Source: Antedon bifida (Eukaryota > Echinodermata > Crinoidea > Comatulida > Antedonidae). Taken from it: a DNA stretch of 64,000 nt. The position numbers and the translations under genes were made by a program. The notes beneath the pieces are model-generated. The model saw nothing but the letters and a program-made list of their open reading frames with translations, did no database searches and was not told the DNA's origin. Where the stretch lies: assembly GCA_963402885.1 (NCBI GenBank), contig OY727095.1, positions 4,407,001-4,471,000 of the forward strand. The letters run 5' to 3'. Shown one piece after another: positions 33,976 to 46,586 of this stretch; positions within the stretch are counted from its first letter, which is position 1, and every line of letters starts with the position of its first letter.

Positions 33976-34495
33976 TAGTTATTTACTCGGTATGTTGTGT
34001 CCTGCCCAACAAAGTTAGCGATACATGTAACTGTTCCCATAAAACAAACTTACTTTTGGTAAATGATAAAGTTGAACCGGTCCATCAACATTTTTGTTTT
34101 GGTGTGGCTCTTTCAAATTCGTAATTAGGCCTATGCAAATTTTTGCCAAAAACGTTATATCATGACATTACAGTATTTAGCTTGAATAATAGTTTATAGA
34201 TTTGTATTTTTGTACTTAATTTTTAGTTTCACTGAATATAAAAATCTTAATTATTTTAATGCAGAATATATATTTTAGTTATAGATTTGTAGGCATAGGC
34301 CTAAATAGTTAAAAATTTTATTAAACGTTTTAGTAAAATAAATTTATTATTATAAACAAAAATACTGGATGAATCAATTGTCATAATGTTTGTATTGAAA
34401 TTAAACAATTTAAATCATAAAGTTAATTTCATTTGTGATTTTTTATGAGCTATTTCGTGCTGATTTATTTGTAGAACCTTTCTCTTGTTGGATTT

Positions 34496-34748
34496 AGGGT
34501 GTCTAGAAAGGGTGTAGAAAAAGGGTGTTTAGAAAACTAAGATCTAAACCACTAGGCGAATGGAAAACTTAGTGCGCATGCGTATTAATATTTTCACCTA
34601 ATTTTTGTGACGTGAAAATTGTGCAACAAATCAAAACCTAGTTTGTCCGATTCGCCTAGTAGAAAACATGCTTAAGATATCTTGTTTTTCTAGATCTATA
34701 AAACTAAGATATCTTAAGTTTAAGATAATTAGTTTTCTAGATACCCTT
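34496..34748. mobile_element. Terminal-inverted-repeat element with a nested foldback
   Basis: The outer arms AGGGTGTCTAGAAA and TTTTCTAGATACCCT are separated by about 225 bp. Inside, CTAGGCGAATGGAAAAC... faces ...GTCCGATTCGCCTAG, suggesting a second small element inserted in the first. Confidence 0.65.
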
Positions 34749-35654
34749 TAATTACACCAAACATAAACATTGCATTGAAAAACGATATCATACACTGAAG
34801 TTAACAATGATATTAGGGAGAAAGTTAGCCTAACAACTTCAAAATACATTCCAATGTAACAAATATTTGTGCAATACGAACATCCCTTGAGTGCTAACAT
34901 AATTATCGACGGAAATTGAACGGAACTTCCGTTACTAAAGTTTCTCCAAAGAGCTTTAAGGTATTATGCATTGTTATAAATATTATTCTAAAACTCAAGC
35001 TTTTTTCATCAAAAATGGAAGGCAGGTCAATTAAACCACAAGGAAATGCCGTGTTTCCAGTGTTTCAGCTAATCTGAAGAAGAACAGGAGAATTTCAATC
35101 CTATCTGCTATTTAAATTGTTCGTGGGTATATCACAGTCCATCAGCCATTAAGATTGGGAAAACTTTTTAATATCCCTTACTTTATGCACTACAAAAAAA
35201 CAAATAATATTCTGACTAACTAACTGAGTAACTATGCTCCTTTTATCACGTAGGCCCACTGACGTTTTTCTCCCTATAGTAATTATATTTTAAACTTTAT
35301 AAATGTAGAAAAAAAATTAACCGAACTGTGATAAAGCACTTTGTAAAGTCTGCATAAATAAGCGATTTCCGTCTTCTTTACGATTGGTTAAATAATATGC
35401 ACCGTTGGATCATTGTACTAAGGATTATGGTTAGATGAAGTTGTGACTGTTATTATTGTTTGGAGGTCCATTTTGGATATAGAAATCATCTTGACATTGG
35501 AAAAAGCACAGGTAACGGTTAGACCCATTTACCCACACATAATACGGAACATTTGTGTCCAAATTATCTTTAAATACAACTTATGGGGATTGCTTTTAAG
35601 CGAACCGGTTGTTTCGACAGTGAAGAATAGAAATTTGTTTGGAGAATATCTTAG

Positions 35655-36025
35655 TCATGCACGCTGCAGGCAACGTAGATTCCCCGGAAGACCGTGTTCA
35701 CGATGCACGTGTACATTAAGTGCTAAGCCCCGAGGAAATCAACTTCAGAACAGTTGAAGCAGAGTATAACCACAAAACACAGAACTACCGCACATGATCT
35801 TAGGCCTATTTTCAGGTGCAGACGAAATCTTGAACAAATGTAGACCCTCGGGAAAATCAACTTTAAAAGGTCTAAAGATAAATACAGTTGAGACAGAACG
35901 GGTAAAACACATTACTGTTAAGTTCATAAGCCTATATTCAGGTACAGACACAAACTTGAAAAAAGATGTTTTAAACTCTCAGGAAATTAAATTCAAGAGG
36001 TTCATAGATAAAAGAGGCTGAGAAA
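35655..36025 (+). repeat. Degenerate tandem repeat, about 135-bp period, three copies
   Basis: Copies two and three share TAGGCCTATTTTCAGGTGCAGAC / AAGCCTATATTCAGGTACAG, a following AAATCTTGAA/AAACTTGAA, and GGGAAAATCAACTT / AGGAAATTAAATTC. The first copy shares GAGGAAATCAACTTCAGAAC and GTTGA(A/G)(A)CAGA. It lies upstream of the kinase gene. Confidence 0.6.
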
Positions 36026-36393
36026 GAGCTGGCTTGGTAAACCACCACTCACTACGGATATTTCTTATTATTCACTTCCAGATGAAAATGTAATTGATCC
36101 TTTATCGCTGTGACCAAAGAACAAAACTGGTTCATTTTTTAGTTTTCTGAAGAAACGGAACGTTGATTTGGCCGTAAACGGAGGAGTAATCGTGCCTAAC
36201 TTATACTGTACGGTACTATATCCACAAATGTATTTGGCGTCTTGACTGTATATTCAAATTGAGTATTGTTTCTAGCAAACGTATCGATTCGCAATTGGCA
36301 TGTTATAACGTAACGAAACCGTTGTTGTCTTTACGTAGATTTATTTATTAAACATTTTGATCCACGTAAGATAAAAATTTAACAGAGACGACG

Positions 36394-37416
36394 ATGGGTA
36401 CTGGAACAAGTTATGCCATTCAAAACAAGTTGGGAGAAGGCATGTGTGGAGAGGTTTACAAAGCTTGGGATAAAAACAGCCGGACTTCCTGGGCTATCAA
36501 AACTCTTAAGCGCAGCAACTTTAACTCTCTGAAAGAGCTAAAGAATGAAGCAATGAAAGAGATCGATGCTTTGTTGAAAGTTAAACATCACGAAAATGTT
36601 GTCAATCTGAAAGAATACTTCCAAAAGGGCAAACATTTTTGTTTAGTGATGGAACTTTGTCGTGGAGGAACTCTCAATGATTTTATTCTTCAAAGACCAA
36701 AAGACATGGTGAATAATTTGAATTTTATGAAACAGTTGTCGTCTGGGGTGTCATTTCTTCACGGACAAGGCGTAGTACACAGAGATCTGAAGCCTGATAA
36801 TATACTTATCGAATTTAACCATCTAGGCGACGCTGTGGTTAAAATTTCTGACTTTGGCTTAGCGAAAGTTTTCATTCAAACGTTTAACCCTTCGGCGCAA
36901 GAGAAATGTATATCAAGGAAATACATGAAAACTTGTTGTGGAACGCCATTTTTTCAAGCTCCTGAGACTCAAAATTTCCATTACACTCACAAGGCTGATG
37001 TATTCTCCTTAGGCGCCATATTTGCTTCAATGATGTTGAAACAAAGAGTGCAAATAAACACATCACAAGTCGGCGTAAAACGGGATCTTCTCGTAGTCTG
37101 CATGGGTAATCTGACAATTGCGGATTACGAGATATTTTTCAATATGGATTATGTCTTACCGTCTGATCTATGGATTAACCCTCACCTAGTCCTACTGCTA
37201 AACAGTCTTCTACGGAAAGATTATCACGAGAGGCCCGGCGCCGAACAACTACGATGTGCCATGGAACGAATGACAAACAAGGACGTCGAAACAGATATTT
37301 GGCGCGAACTTGCTCGAAGGAATGAAGAATTAGAAGAAAAGACAATTAAGAAAGAAAGAAAGCGAGAGAAGAAGTTACAAAGATTGAATAAATGTAAAAA
37401 ATGTACAATCCTTTGA
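36394..37416 (+). CDS. PDIK1L/STK35-like protein kinase with C-terminal CaaX box
   Basis: A 340-codon intronless reading frame; an acceptor AACAG ends about 9 bases before the ATG, so a 5' UTR exon is likely. All kinase landmarks are present: Gly loop GEGMCGEV, Lys36 in WAIK, catalytic HRDLKPDN (about 129-136), DFG (about 153) and a modified APE (FFQAPET, about 190). Similarity to STK35/PDIK1L shows in GGTLNDFILQRP, GVSFLHGQGVVHRDLKPDN and HYTHKADVFSLGAI. Those vertebrate kinases are nuclear or actin-associated. This protein differs in its tail: a coiled, strongly basic segment rich in KERKREKK leads to CKKCTIL at the stop. CTIL fits a CaaX box, and its Leu predicts geranylgeranylation. MGTGTS at the start also fits a weak N-myristoylation pattern. 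Membrane attachment is inferred. Confidence 0.88.
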   Translation: MGTGTSYAIQNKLGEGMCGEVYKAWDKNSRTSWAIKTLKRSNFNSLKELKNEAMKEIDALLKVKHHENVVNLKEYFQKGKHFCLVMELCRGGTLNDFILQRPKDMVNNLNFMKQLSSGVSFLHGQGVVHRDLKPDNILIEFNHLGDAVVKISDFGLAKVFIQTFNPSAQEKCISRKYMKTCCGTPFFQAPETQNFHYTHKADVFSLGAIFASMMLKQRVQINTSQVGVKRDLLVVCMGNLTIADYEIFFNMDYVLPSDLWINPHLVLLLNSLLRKDYHERPGAEQLRCAMERMTNKDVETDIWRELARRNEELEEKTIKKERKREKKLQRLNKCKKCTIL

Positions 37417-37943
37417 TGAGTATAAATTTAGAACAGTACGGTAGACCTAGTATTGTTGATTTCTATGTGGATTCGGGTGTTTACTTCACTTTTCCAGTCG
37501 ATATTGTGCGCAGAATAAATGGGCATATATGACGCTTGATTCATCAGACGCAAAGCCGATAATATAGCCCTGACAACATCGTTGATAGCTAGAATGATTA
37601 AAACAATTTATGACGAAAGAATATTTGACATGTTGTAATCAAATCTTCACGTCACAAACAACATTTATTCTGAATAATTTGTCATCGGGAAATCTTGTTT
37701 TCCTGATGTTTGCTTCAAACATCTTTCTTTGATTTCTTATACCATTTAAGAGAAATACGATAATTAGATTTTTTCTCTAATTTGGCGTAGTTTCATTTTT
37801 GGAAAGTGCAATGATCCTCTTTCCGGAACTGACATTAATACATGGCTTGAATTAATTACCGTAATGTAAGCATTGCAACATAGAAATACGCGTATGCTAT
37901 GATTCAACATTCAAAATGACATTAATCATTGATACAATTATAC

Positions 37944-38006
37944 TACCGTATTTATTCGAATAAACGCCTCTCTCAAATAAACTCCCCGAAAAAATAAATA
38001 CGGTAT
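37944..38006. repeat. Short palindrome, TACCGTATTTATTCGAATAAACGCC family
   Basis: TACCGTATTTATTCGAATAA opens and AAAAAATAAATACGGTATAG closes it. A related CGAATAAACGCC sequence is at 4281. Confidence 0.75.
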
Positions 38007-39042
38007 AGCCTATTAAGTATGATATGGCCTTTGCAGACTTTTTTTTTAAATTTAAAGTGTACAGTATTTTACCGAACAGGTATTTCGAACCATTGTATGT
38101 ACAGTAAAACAAAACACCTTCTTTATACAAAATTGAAACATTGCTTCATTATTTCAGAAGGAAGATTAATATATTCGTAGAATTAATCAATGATTAAACA
38201 TTAAAAAAAATCATTAGGTTAGGCCTATATGACATTTAAAATGTCAACGATGTTTTTTTTTACACTTTTTACACGACCCTTTTGTGAACTCCTGGCGAGG
38301 TGATGTCGCCAGTCGTTCCATATAAGAAGGCCTAACCATGTATCAAACGATACAAATATTAGAACTATAAATAAATAAGTATATGTTTCCGTAGTTCACG
38401 TGATACAAAATGTTAGCCAGAGCGATCGTCTGAGGTTGTGGATTGGATTTTTTTCTGTCAATGATAGGCCGCCTAGACGATTGTATTATGAATGGCTTTT
38501 ATTGTGGCTTTGCAATAAGCACAATGTTTTTTTAATAAACTTTTTTGTAAAACCTGAAATGTGAGGGCGCTAAACGTATGTAACATGTCTCAATAATATC
38601 TAATTGCTTGTATCAAATGAAATAAAATGACTATTCTTTACCTATACAGGAGCCTAACCATCACTTGTATTATGTATTAGGCCTATGTATACTCACAATC
38701 CTCACTGATACACCAACACGAACAATACGGTTACTTGTCATAATCAAAATATTGATTCAACCTAGCCGGACCTAACTGCCCAGCTTTCTAGTGTCACAGT
38801 AGTTCTAACTGTTAGCCTACTCTACTACTGTAGGCCTACTGTGAGGTTATAGGACTAATAAAACTGTTATAAAAAAGCTGCTGCTGATGATCAGCCTACA
38901 CACGGGGTAACAGGTAGTAAGGCCGTCTGTCTACCATCGAATCGAACAATAGCTAGTTTTGAGCATGGCCGGGTCGGTATAGCAGGTATGCCTAGACAGC
39001 CGCGCTATGGTCTAGTCGGCTGGTCTACCTTACCTATAGTCT

Positions 39043-39966
39043 ATACCCCTTTTACACTATCACCGTAACAGCGGTGTAACCCCGCAGTTGTTAGTACACC
39101 GGGCCGTTAAACGCCGGTGTTGTGGTTTTTATTGACTGGTGTAAATGGGAAAATCCAACCACCCCGGTGTGCTCTCCCCGGGGTGAAACGAAGCTGAATG
39201 TTTTCCGGTGTACCTTCTCCGGTGTAGTCGAATCTACACCGGAGTCACGAAGTGTAAACGGTTTTTGTGGTTCAACACCGAGCTGTTAAAGGTCATTGAC
39301 GTGAACATTTTTTTTCTGCTGAAAATATTGAAATTATTCGTGTGCTTTCTACCTTACCAGAAGGCCTAAAATAATGTAATATTGGTGTAACTCTACCCTG
39401 GCCGATTCTATGTAGGCCTAATTATTGAAAAAGGGAAAAAAATATATATAATACTAACGTCTCAATGGATGAAAATGATACATAAAATGAAAACGTACCA
39501 TACAATAATTAATTTTCCTTTATTGATACATTGTTATGCTAATTAACAAATGCATTTTTTCTTTTAAATACCTACAGTACCTACCCTATTTTACGCCAAC
39601 CTAACAATGTAAGGCCTATTTAATGTACGTACAGTCTACAAGGCGGAAATGCAGTCATTTTAAAAAGAAAAATAATTGTTAATGTTTAAAATAATAAATG
39701 ATAATCTTAATAGCCACAAAGAAAATTTAACACTGAACTACATTCAAAATTAAATCAATTGTGTGTAAATTCGGATTATTATGTTTTGATATGAGATTTG
39801 TCGATATGTTCCAGTGTTTTGATTGATTGACAACACCGGGGTGATCGATGTAGTGTAAATGGGCGCAACTCGAGTTCATCTCGCAGTTTTTTTGGCTAGT
39901 GTAAATGGAAATTGTCTCCGAGTTCAACTCGTGTTTCTCTCCCAGTCGATAGTGTAAAAAGGGTAG
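39043..39966. mobile_element. DNA transposon-like element, about 0.92 kb, noncoding
   Basis: The left end ATACCCCTTTTACACTATC and right end GATAGTGTAAAAAGGGTAG are inverted. The interior has many subterminal GTGTAAATGG and CCGGTGTA motifs. No transposase reading frame is seen, so it would be non-autonomous. Confidence 0.75.
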
Positions 39967-40884
39967 CCTAGCTTTTCATTCCAAGACCATAATCGTCCCT
40001 ACCTAATCATTGCCTCAACATGGCCTGGTGACGAGTTTTTGTTACTAATATTTAATTAACAATTTAATTATTATGATGAACAAACCTGTTTTTTTCTTTC
40101 TTTCCTATTTTAATAAACACCGGCCTTCGTATGCCATGTCCACAATCTCGTGTCTCTGCTGCATGGTGTGCTTGTGCCCTCTGTGCGCGCTGGAGAGAGA
40201 GCGCGTGATGGATGGAACAAATTGTCTTTAACCGCGGCAAATCCGGATTACTTGATTGGCTTCTGAAAAGAAGCGATTGTCTGCCAATCTTTTCTCTAAT
40301 TGGCGCAAAGTTGCGTTTGTCAATCGTTTGTTAACTTACGAACAAGTTCAATCTATTAAATCGACTAGGTTATACAATGTCAGACAAAAGTGTACAGTTA
40401 AAAATAAAAAATAACAATACAGTAATAAGAAGAATACAATGAAAAATAAATTTAAAAATGTTTATTCATTTTAATTCGTTATATGATGTGGCATTATTTT
40501 TTGTTAATTTTAATGTCCAGTTTATTCTGTTTTTGTATATACTTTTAAAAATGTATTATATTGTATCAAGTAGTTCCCACTCGCCCATGTTTCCTCTTGG
40601 GCTATTTGCCAAATTGGTAATAAATAAATTAGTTTCTGTATGTAGGCCGTGCAGGGAAGAGTTAAATTTAACTCTTCCCAGGAGTTACGAAGTCAAATAA
40701 TGACTGAGGATAACTGAACAAGAGAGGGCACTAAACAAGTATATTATAAAATGTAAAAATAAATTGTTACAGCTAATTCTATACTTATAAATGCCATAAC
40801 CTCTAGGTCACAGGACGTAAATAAAATTACTGTGTATTTGAAAATGATTATTCATAACCATAAAGTATAAGCAGTAAGGCTTGT

Positions 40885-40961
40885 GTTCTTAAAAGGGGAC
40901 TAACTTAGTCCATGACTAACCTCCTTCTCAGCAGGACTAAAGTTAGTTCCCTTTTAAGAAT
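40885..40961. mobile_element. Compact foldback element (77 bp)
   Basis: TTCTTAAAAGGGGACTAACTT faces AGTTAGTTCCCTTTTAAGAA, with TAGTCC / GGACTA extending the pairing. Confidence 0.8.
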
Positions 40962-42324
40962 ACGGGCCTATGCTACTGTTCATTGATAACCACGCACTAA
41001 TAATCAAAGCGTTTTAAGATAACAACAGTAAAACTAGGCCTATAGGAAAGATACCATTTAAAAAAAAGAAGATTTAAACAAATTGATTTCTGAAACTGTA
41101 ATTACTTTTAATCTGCTTTTCGATCTTTCACGTTTCATTAAATTATTACTTTTATCAGTATAATACAATACCGTGTATCTTTAAACTCGTTACACACGTC
41201 TTCTATAACTCATTCGCGATAATAATATTTAATCAAAGGATCGTGTGAAAAATAACATATTTCAATGTAACGCGTGCTAAGCTGCGAGCATGATAAGACG
41301 ATGGAATATGTTTATTAAGTGACTTTATGTCTAATTAGCATTAATTATTATAGTTTACACAAGGATGTTGCAAATATTTGCATAGATATTTTTCATAGAG
41401 CAATTTTGTTGATGAACAGTTTAGTCTCGATACGAGTCTGTTTGATCATCTATGATTGGTGAAAGTGACATTAAAATCTAGTTATTGATAACAATGAAAG
41501 CAAGATCACGGTCTGTGCAAATACAATCAAGAAAAGATACAGAAAAATCTCTCACGTTTAAACATGAGTTGTAGATACTGTATGAGTTCGGGTACAATTT
41601 ACGCCACAACTTATCGTATTCATTGCAAAGGATCTCCTAAATTGCAATGTAAACAACAAAAATCCTGTATATAAAAAAAATCTGGAAAATGTTATTAGAC
41701 ATGTTAGTAAATCAAACCACGAAGATAATCTATAATTCGTGAAAGTGACAATCTAGTTTTAATAACATTAAAGAAAGATTATATAGAAAGGTTAATAGTT
41801 AAATATTAACTGCTTTAAAATGAAAAAGCAATTGCTATATCTTGATTAAAATATACAGTAATCATCGGTTTTTAACTCATCTCATTTAGCCTCGATATTT
41901 AGAGTAGATATAAAATTACATCCATCATCCTCTTGATGTCTTTGTAAACAAATTTAGAAAATGAGCAGTACAAAAATTAATTGCGACATGAAAGATAATA
42001 CTGTAGGCCTATAGATAAATAAATACAATATCGGTCCCTATTTTATAAAATTTATATTAAAACGTTAATAACATTCTCGGAATTTCTAGATTAAATTTGC
42101 ATATTCACGCGATATTCTATAATGTTTAATCTATCTGGAGTCAGACTGCCAATCATGAGTAGATTAATAAAAGTTATTTTTATTATATTCTTTTTCTTAA
42201 TGAGATTAGATTTTAAAGACATTCTTTTCCCATATTTTTACTATAAGCATGACATTTGATTGGTTCATGTGCAGACACTGTTAGTAGCATTCAATCTAGG
42301 ATTTGTAGTCACAAACGGGATAAC

Positions 42325-42410
42325 AAGGCCATGGCTGCAGTCGCGTGCTCAAGTTAGTGTTTACCGACCAACCGACCGACCGACATAGTGAGATGTAGAG
42401 TCGCGTGAAC
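42325..42410. repeat. ACCGACCGACATAGTGA repeat, copy 1
   Basis: AACAAGGCCATGGCTGCAGTCGCGTGCT, an ACCGACC run, then GACATAGTGAGATGTAGAGTCGCGTG. The same order occurs at 56212-56315. Confidence 0.8.
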
Positions 42411-42893
42411 CATCATGAGGAGCTAGGCAGCCTAGTTAGGTGTATTTACTATCACTTCTTCCACAGGTGGTCTCTAGTTTAAAATGACCAAAGCTATGGG
42501 CTTGGAGGCTTCATTTACCCACAGGGTATGATTTTCATGAACATATATATTTGATCAAAAGACCAACTCTTAGCCCTCCTCACTGTCGATTTACTAGCTA
42601 GAGATAACTCTTCACTAGCCTAATCAATGTTGTCTATTACATTTTCTTCACAGCATTTTGAGAAGGCTGCACCCGTCAAACCCCCACCCCCTCAACTCGT
42701 CAACAGAAAACATAAAAGTTATTTCATTAATACTGGTAAATTTATTTATAAATTTCCAAATAAACACAATATTTATAATCTTTTGATTGGATCTTAACAC
42801 ATAATGTATAGATAAAATTCAGCTAATCAGTCTAAGAGTCCATATCCTTGGTAAAATAAGTAAAGCACCATCAGTTGCACTTTCAGTTACCTA

Positions 42894-43080
42894 GCGCCTT
42901 GCGTTGATTGGATAGCCTAACTTAAACTTGTTCGTTAGATATAATAGTGCCTTGCGTTGATTGGATAGCCTAACTTAAACTTGTTCGTTAGATAAAATAG
43001 TGCCTTGTATTGATTAGATTTATTTTAAACCTTTTTGTTAGTTATCTAGTATCTTGCATTGAATAGATAGCTTTTAAATC
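42894..43080. repeat. 53-bp tandem array, about 3.5 copies
   Basis: Units start at 42894, 42947 and 43000, then a diverged one near 43049. The first two are almost identical (GCCTTGCGTTGATTGGATAG...); later copies drift. Confidence 0.9.
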
Positions 43081-43864
43081 CAATACATTTCCAATAATGG
43101 GGAATATCTGATCCCAATTCAACACAATTTATAATTTACGATTTACAAAAAAAAAAAAACAGCATTCAGTATGATACAGCAGCACTCTTAAATTAAAAGC
43201 ACTCTTGTAATACTACAGTACTAGGCCCATTTAAAAAGCTTACAGTATACCAACCAACATTGTAGTGGGTAACATCTGAGATGTCTCTGGTTATTGTTAC
43301 ATCAAATCTATAAATGTACATATTAATAGCCGAGCCTCCGCCTTTTAAATTAAAGTACAGTAAAAACCCTTTTTTGGAAAACTCCCATAGGGGGAACTTT
43401 GTTGGGTTCTATATACTGTACATAACAACAGTAGTTTCTTAGAGAAAGTCAACCCTTTGGAGTTGTATATACACAAAAGGTTCAATTGAATTTGCTAGGC
43501 TATCATCTTCCAAAGTTATAAATGCACACAAACGGTTCAATCGACTAGGGCTGCCTTCTTTTAAATTATATAAACATTTAAAAAGCGTACAACCAACTGA
43601 CTGTCCATCTTCTAAAAACGTTCTTTCAAAATGTTCAGTATACTTCTTAAAATATTTGTGCAGTCTCACAAAAATGATTATAACATGATTTAGATGCTGT
43701 CATCAATTGGAAGGCATACTGCATAACCACCAAGTTCAAAGTTCAAATTGTAAAATATATTCAAACATATATATATGTATATTGTATATATAATTCTATA
43801 TAATGATTTTAATATGTTTGTACAAGTATAGTCTTTGGCATTCTGCATGAAGTGTATCACTGTG

Positions 43865-46543
43865 TTACGTTACACTGGTTTCTGAGTAAGCATCATGTCC
43901 CTGTGAAAAATAAAGATTTGTTGACTTTAGTAAAAGATATAAAAGATAGGGGTACAGTGGAAATTGTCAACATTCAGGAGATATTAATAGGGATATCCCC
44001 TGAATACTTTCCTGACATAAGCAAGAGGCAATATATTTGCTAACACTACGGTCAACCCCAAGGTTTATTTAGGGATACTCCTATTAAAAGGAAACTTTCT
44101 ACTGTACAGTATTCTTATTTTAAAATAAAAACAATTTGGTAGTCTCTCAAACCCAATTCCCCCCCCCCCCCCACCCTCCAAAAAAAAATCTTCTTTTCTT
44201 ACAATGGCTGGCAACAAGTACATTGTGAATTATTTATACTAGCACAACTTCTCTTACAAATTTTTCTATATTTTATCTACCAAAATGTCAAACGTAAGTC
44301 AGGTCTTGGGACTATTCTATTTTGAACATTAGATGTCTTCACCGGTACTTTTTAAGTTTTGATTTGTTCTTCTTGGATGCAACGTTTTACCCGATATAAA
44401 GGTGCCGTTTCCAATAAAGATTATTTCTATGAATAGATGACAAGTTGTCAAACTCAAAATCAAATCATGTATCGATTAAGATCATGACAGGAAGTTATAT
44501 TTCACAACATTTTACCTTTTCAATTTTTGCATCAAGCATCTTGAAAAAGTCTGTCTGACTTTGGGAAGCATTTCTGACAAGAAGAAAAAAAAAACAAAGT
44601 AATAAAAAACTCCACATTTCATATCAAAACATGACATTTATTGATACAGTGACATGCTTAGCTTCAAACTTTAAAAAAGAAACTATTAGTAAAGACTTTG
44701 ACAGGCAAAATTTTGCTAATAGGTTTTGGAAAATGTTGAAAACCCATCGTAAACGCATCAGGAGGAATTAGATAGAGAGAGAGTAAAAAAAAAATAAAAA
44801 GCTGCAAATCAAACACTATGTGACAAGTAACATGTGCTCTCGCTGTAGGCTTTATTAAAGGTTAAAGCATTTAATTCAGTAAAACAGAGAGAAAAAAAGC
44901 AATTAAATCAATACAGTACTAAGGTCTAATGATTCTGAACTCAGTAACATCTACATTAAGCTTTTTGTTCAAGTTTTTTTTTTTTTGTGTTTTCCTTTTT
45001 TTCAATCTCAATAAAAGTGTCAAGCATATGTCAGTTGTGCTTTAGCTAAAGGCTTTAGAAAAGGTTAAAATGTAACTTTTTTAGAGAAAAAATGGCAATT
45101 AGAATGATACAGTACTAGGTCTATGATCCAGAACCCAGTAACAGATCAGCATATCAATTTAATTAAGACTTTTGTTTAAGTCTTTGCTAATCTTGTTTGC
45201 AGTTTCCATTTTTTTCAATCTCTAAATTAACAAGCATTAAACAAATTACTCTTTACTTAAAGATAAATTAGCTTGATTTAAAAACCTTAATTCTTTTGAC
45301 ATTGAACCTGATTAAAGCAGTATATGAATAAATATTGAATTGATAAATTTAATTGCAATAGAAACATAATTGTTTTCCCTTATCCTCAAGAACATATGCA
45401 TGCATTAAATTTAAAAATAGCAAAAGTAGATTAACAAAAAACCTTAATAAAGGCAAGAATTGTCAAAATTGAGATCAAATATTTAGTTATTAAAAAATCT
45501 TTTATTCATAACCTAAAACAAATTAAATAAAAACTGCAATGATGATAAAAAAAAAAACAAAACAGTCCAATTATCTCTGATGTAACAAATATCGTCCATT
45601 ACTGTAGAATAGCTTCAAGGTAGTACTGAAGTCATTACAATAAGTGAAGGATATGAGTAAAATCATTAATGTAGTATTCTTCCCAAGGGGTTATAAAACA
45701 TAGCATTTACAGATTTTCTTATACATTTTGTTACCATAAATTATTGCAAGTCTTATTTGCACCCACTGCAGCAATGTTTCTCTTCAACATATTATTTTAA
45801 ACATGAATAAACGGCAAAGAAAAATAAAAACTGACAAGTAAAAATGTTTCTGTGAGGATAATATTTTATGAGGTGTGTCGTGGCAAAACCATCTTATTGA
45901 AAATCTTTCAAATTGATTGTTTTTAAAAACCGGTGTGTCACGCGTCAAGAAAAGCAGACCTCAAATGCTTTAAACTTGGCTTATTCTACACTTGTAGAGT
46001 ATAAAAGCAGTCTTTACGCACAAAAAAAGTGTTATTTTATTGAAAATTTGATTATTGATTTTCTTTATAAATTTAAAAACTGTACGAGAGTAATGTGACA
46101 CTTTGTAATTGTTTTGTTAGTTTTTCAATTTTTCTGTTTTTGTATATCTCAGAGCAAACATAATTTCTATGTATATTTTATATGCAAATGACAATAAATG
46201 GAAGTAATTTTCGCAGTCGGGTTCCACATTTCCAATCAAGTTTGTTGTTGCAACAAAATCACCGACTACTTACTTTGTATTATGCATCAACGGTGTCGAC
46301 GTTACTACCTTCTTTTGGTGGGTTTTCTACAAAAGAAATATGAAAACACATTGCAGCGACTCTTATATAACAATACTAATTGCTCTATGCAAAGGAAGTA
46401 TCAATTTAATTCATATTTTACTATATCTTTTACGCATAGTTAATTAGTTTATTTTCAACACCTATTTTTCATAAAATATAATATATATTATCATTATTAT
46501 TATTATTTCTGCACTACAGTACTATTATTGGTGTTTTGGTGTA

Positions 46544-46586
<43 letters not shown>

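Larger units (their letters stand above)
32726..36383. other. Intergenic DNA between SLC10 and kinase genes
   Basis: AATAAA at 32938-32943 is a possible SLC10 poly(A) signal. Repeats occupy much of the rest: the TTAA foldback at 32955, the CRE-containing repeat at 33840, an inverted-repeat element at 34496 and a degenerate triplication at 35655. The open frames at 35443-35757 and 35794-36021 fall in that triplication and show no domain. Confidence 0.45.
37417..43840. other. Intergenic DNA between kinase and C1orf21 genes
   Basis: AT-rich. No supported coding sequence; the frames at 37897-38130, 39727-39927, 40458-40700 and 43439-43669 lack domains. It holds several inverted-repeat elements and a 53-bp tandem array, listed separately. 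The right part may be the 3' UTR of the C1orf21 homologue. Confidence 0.45.

Noticed and set aside
36884..37117. Antisense 77-codon frame
   Set aside because: Opposite the kinase coding region, with no independent support.
43852..44043. 63-codon plus-strand frame
   Set aside because: It overlaps the last coding exon of the C1orf21 homologue on the other strand, which is supported by family similarity.
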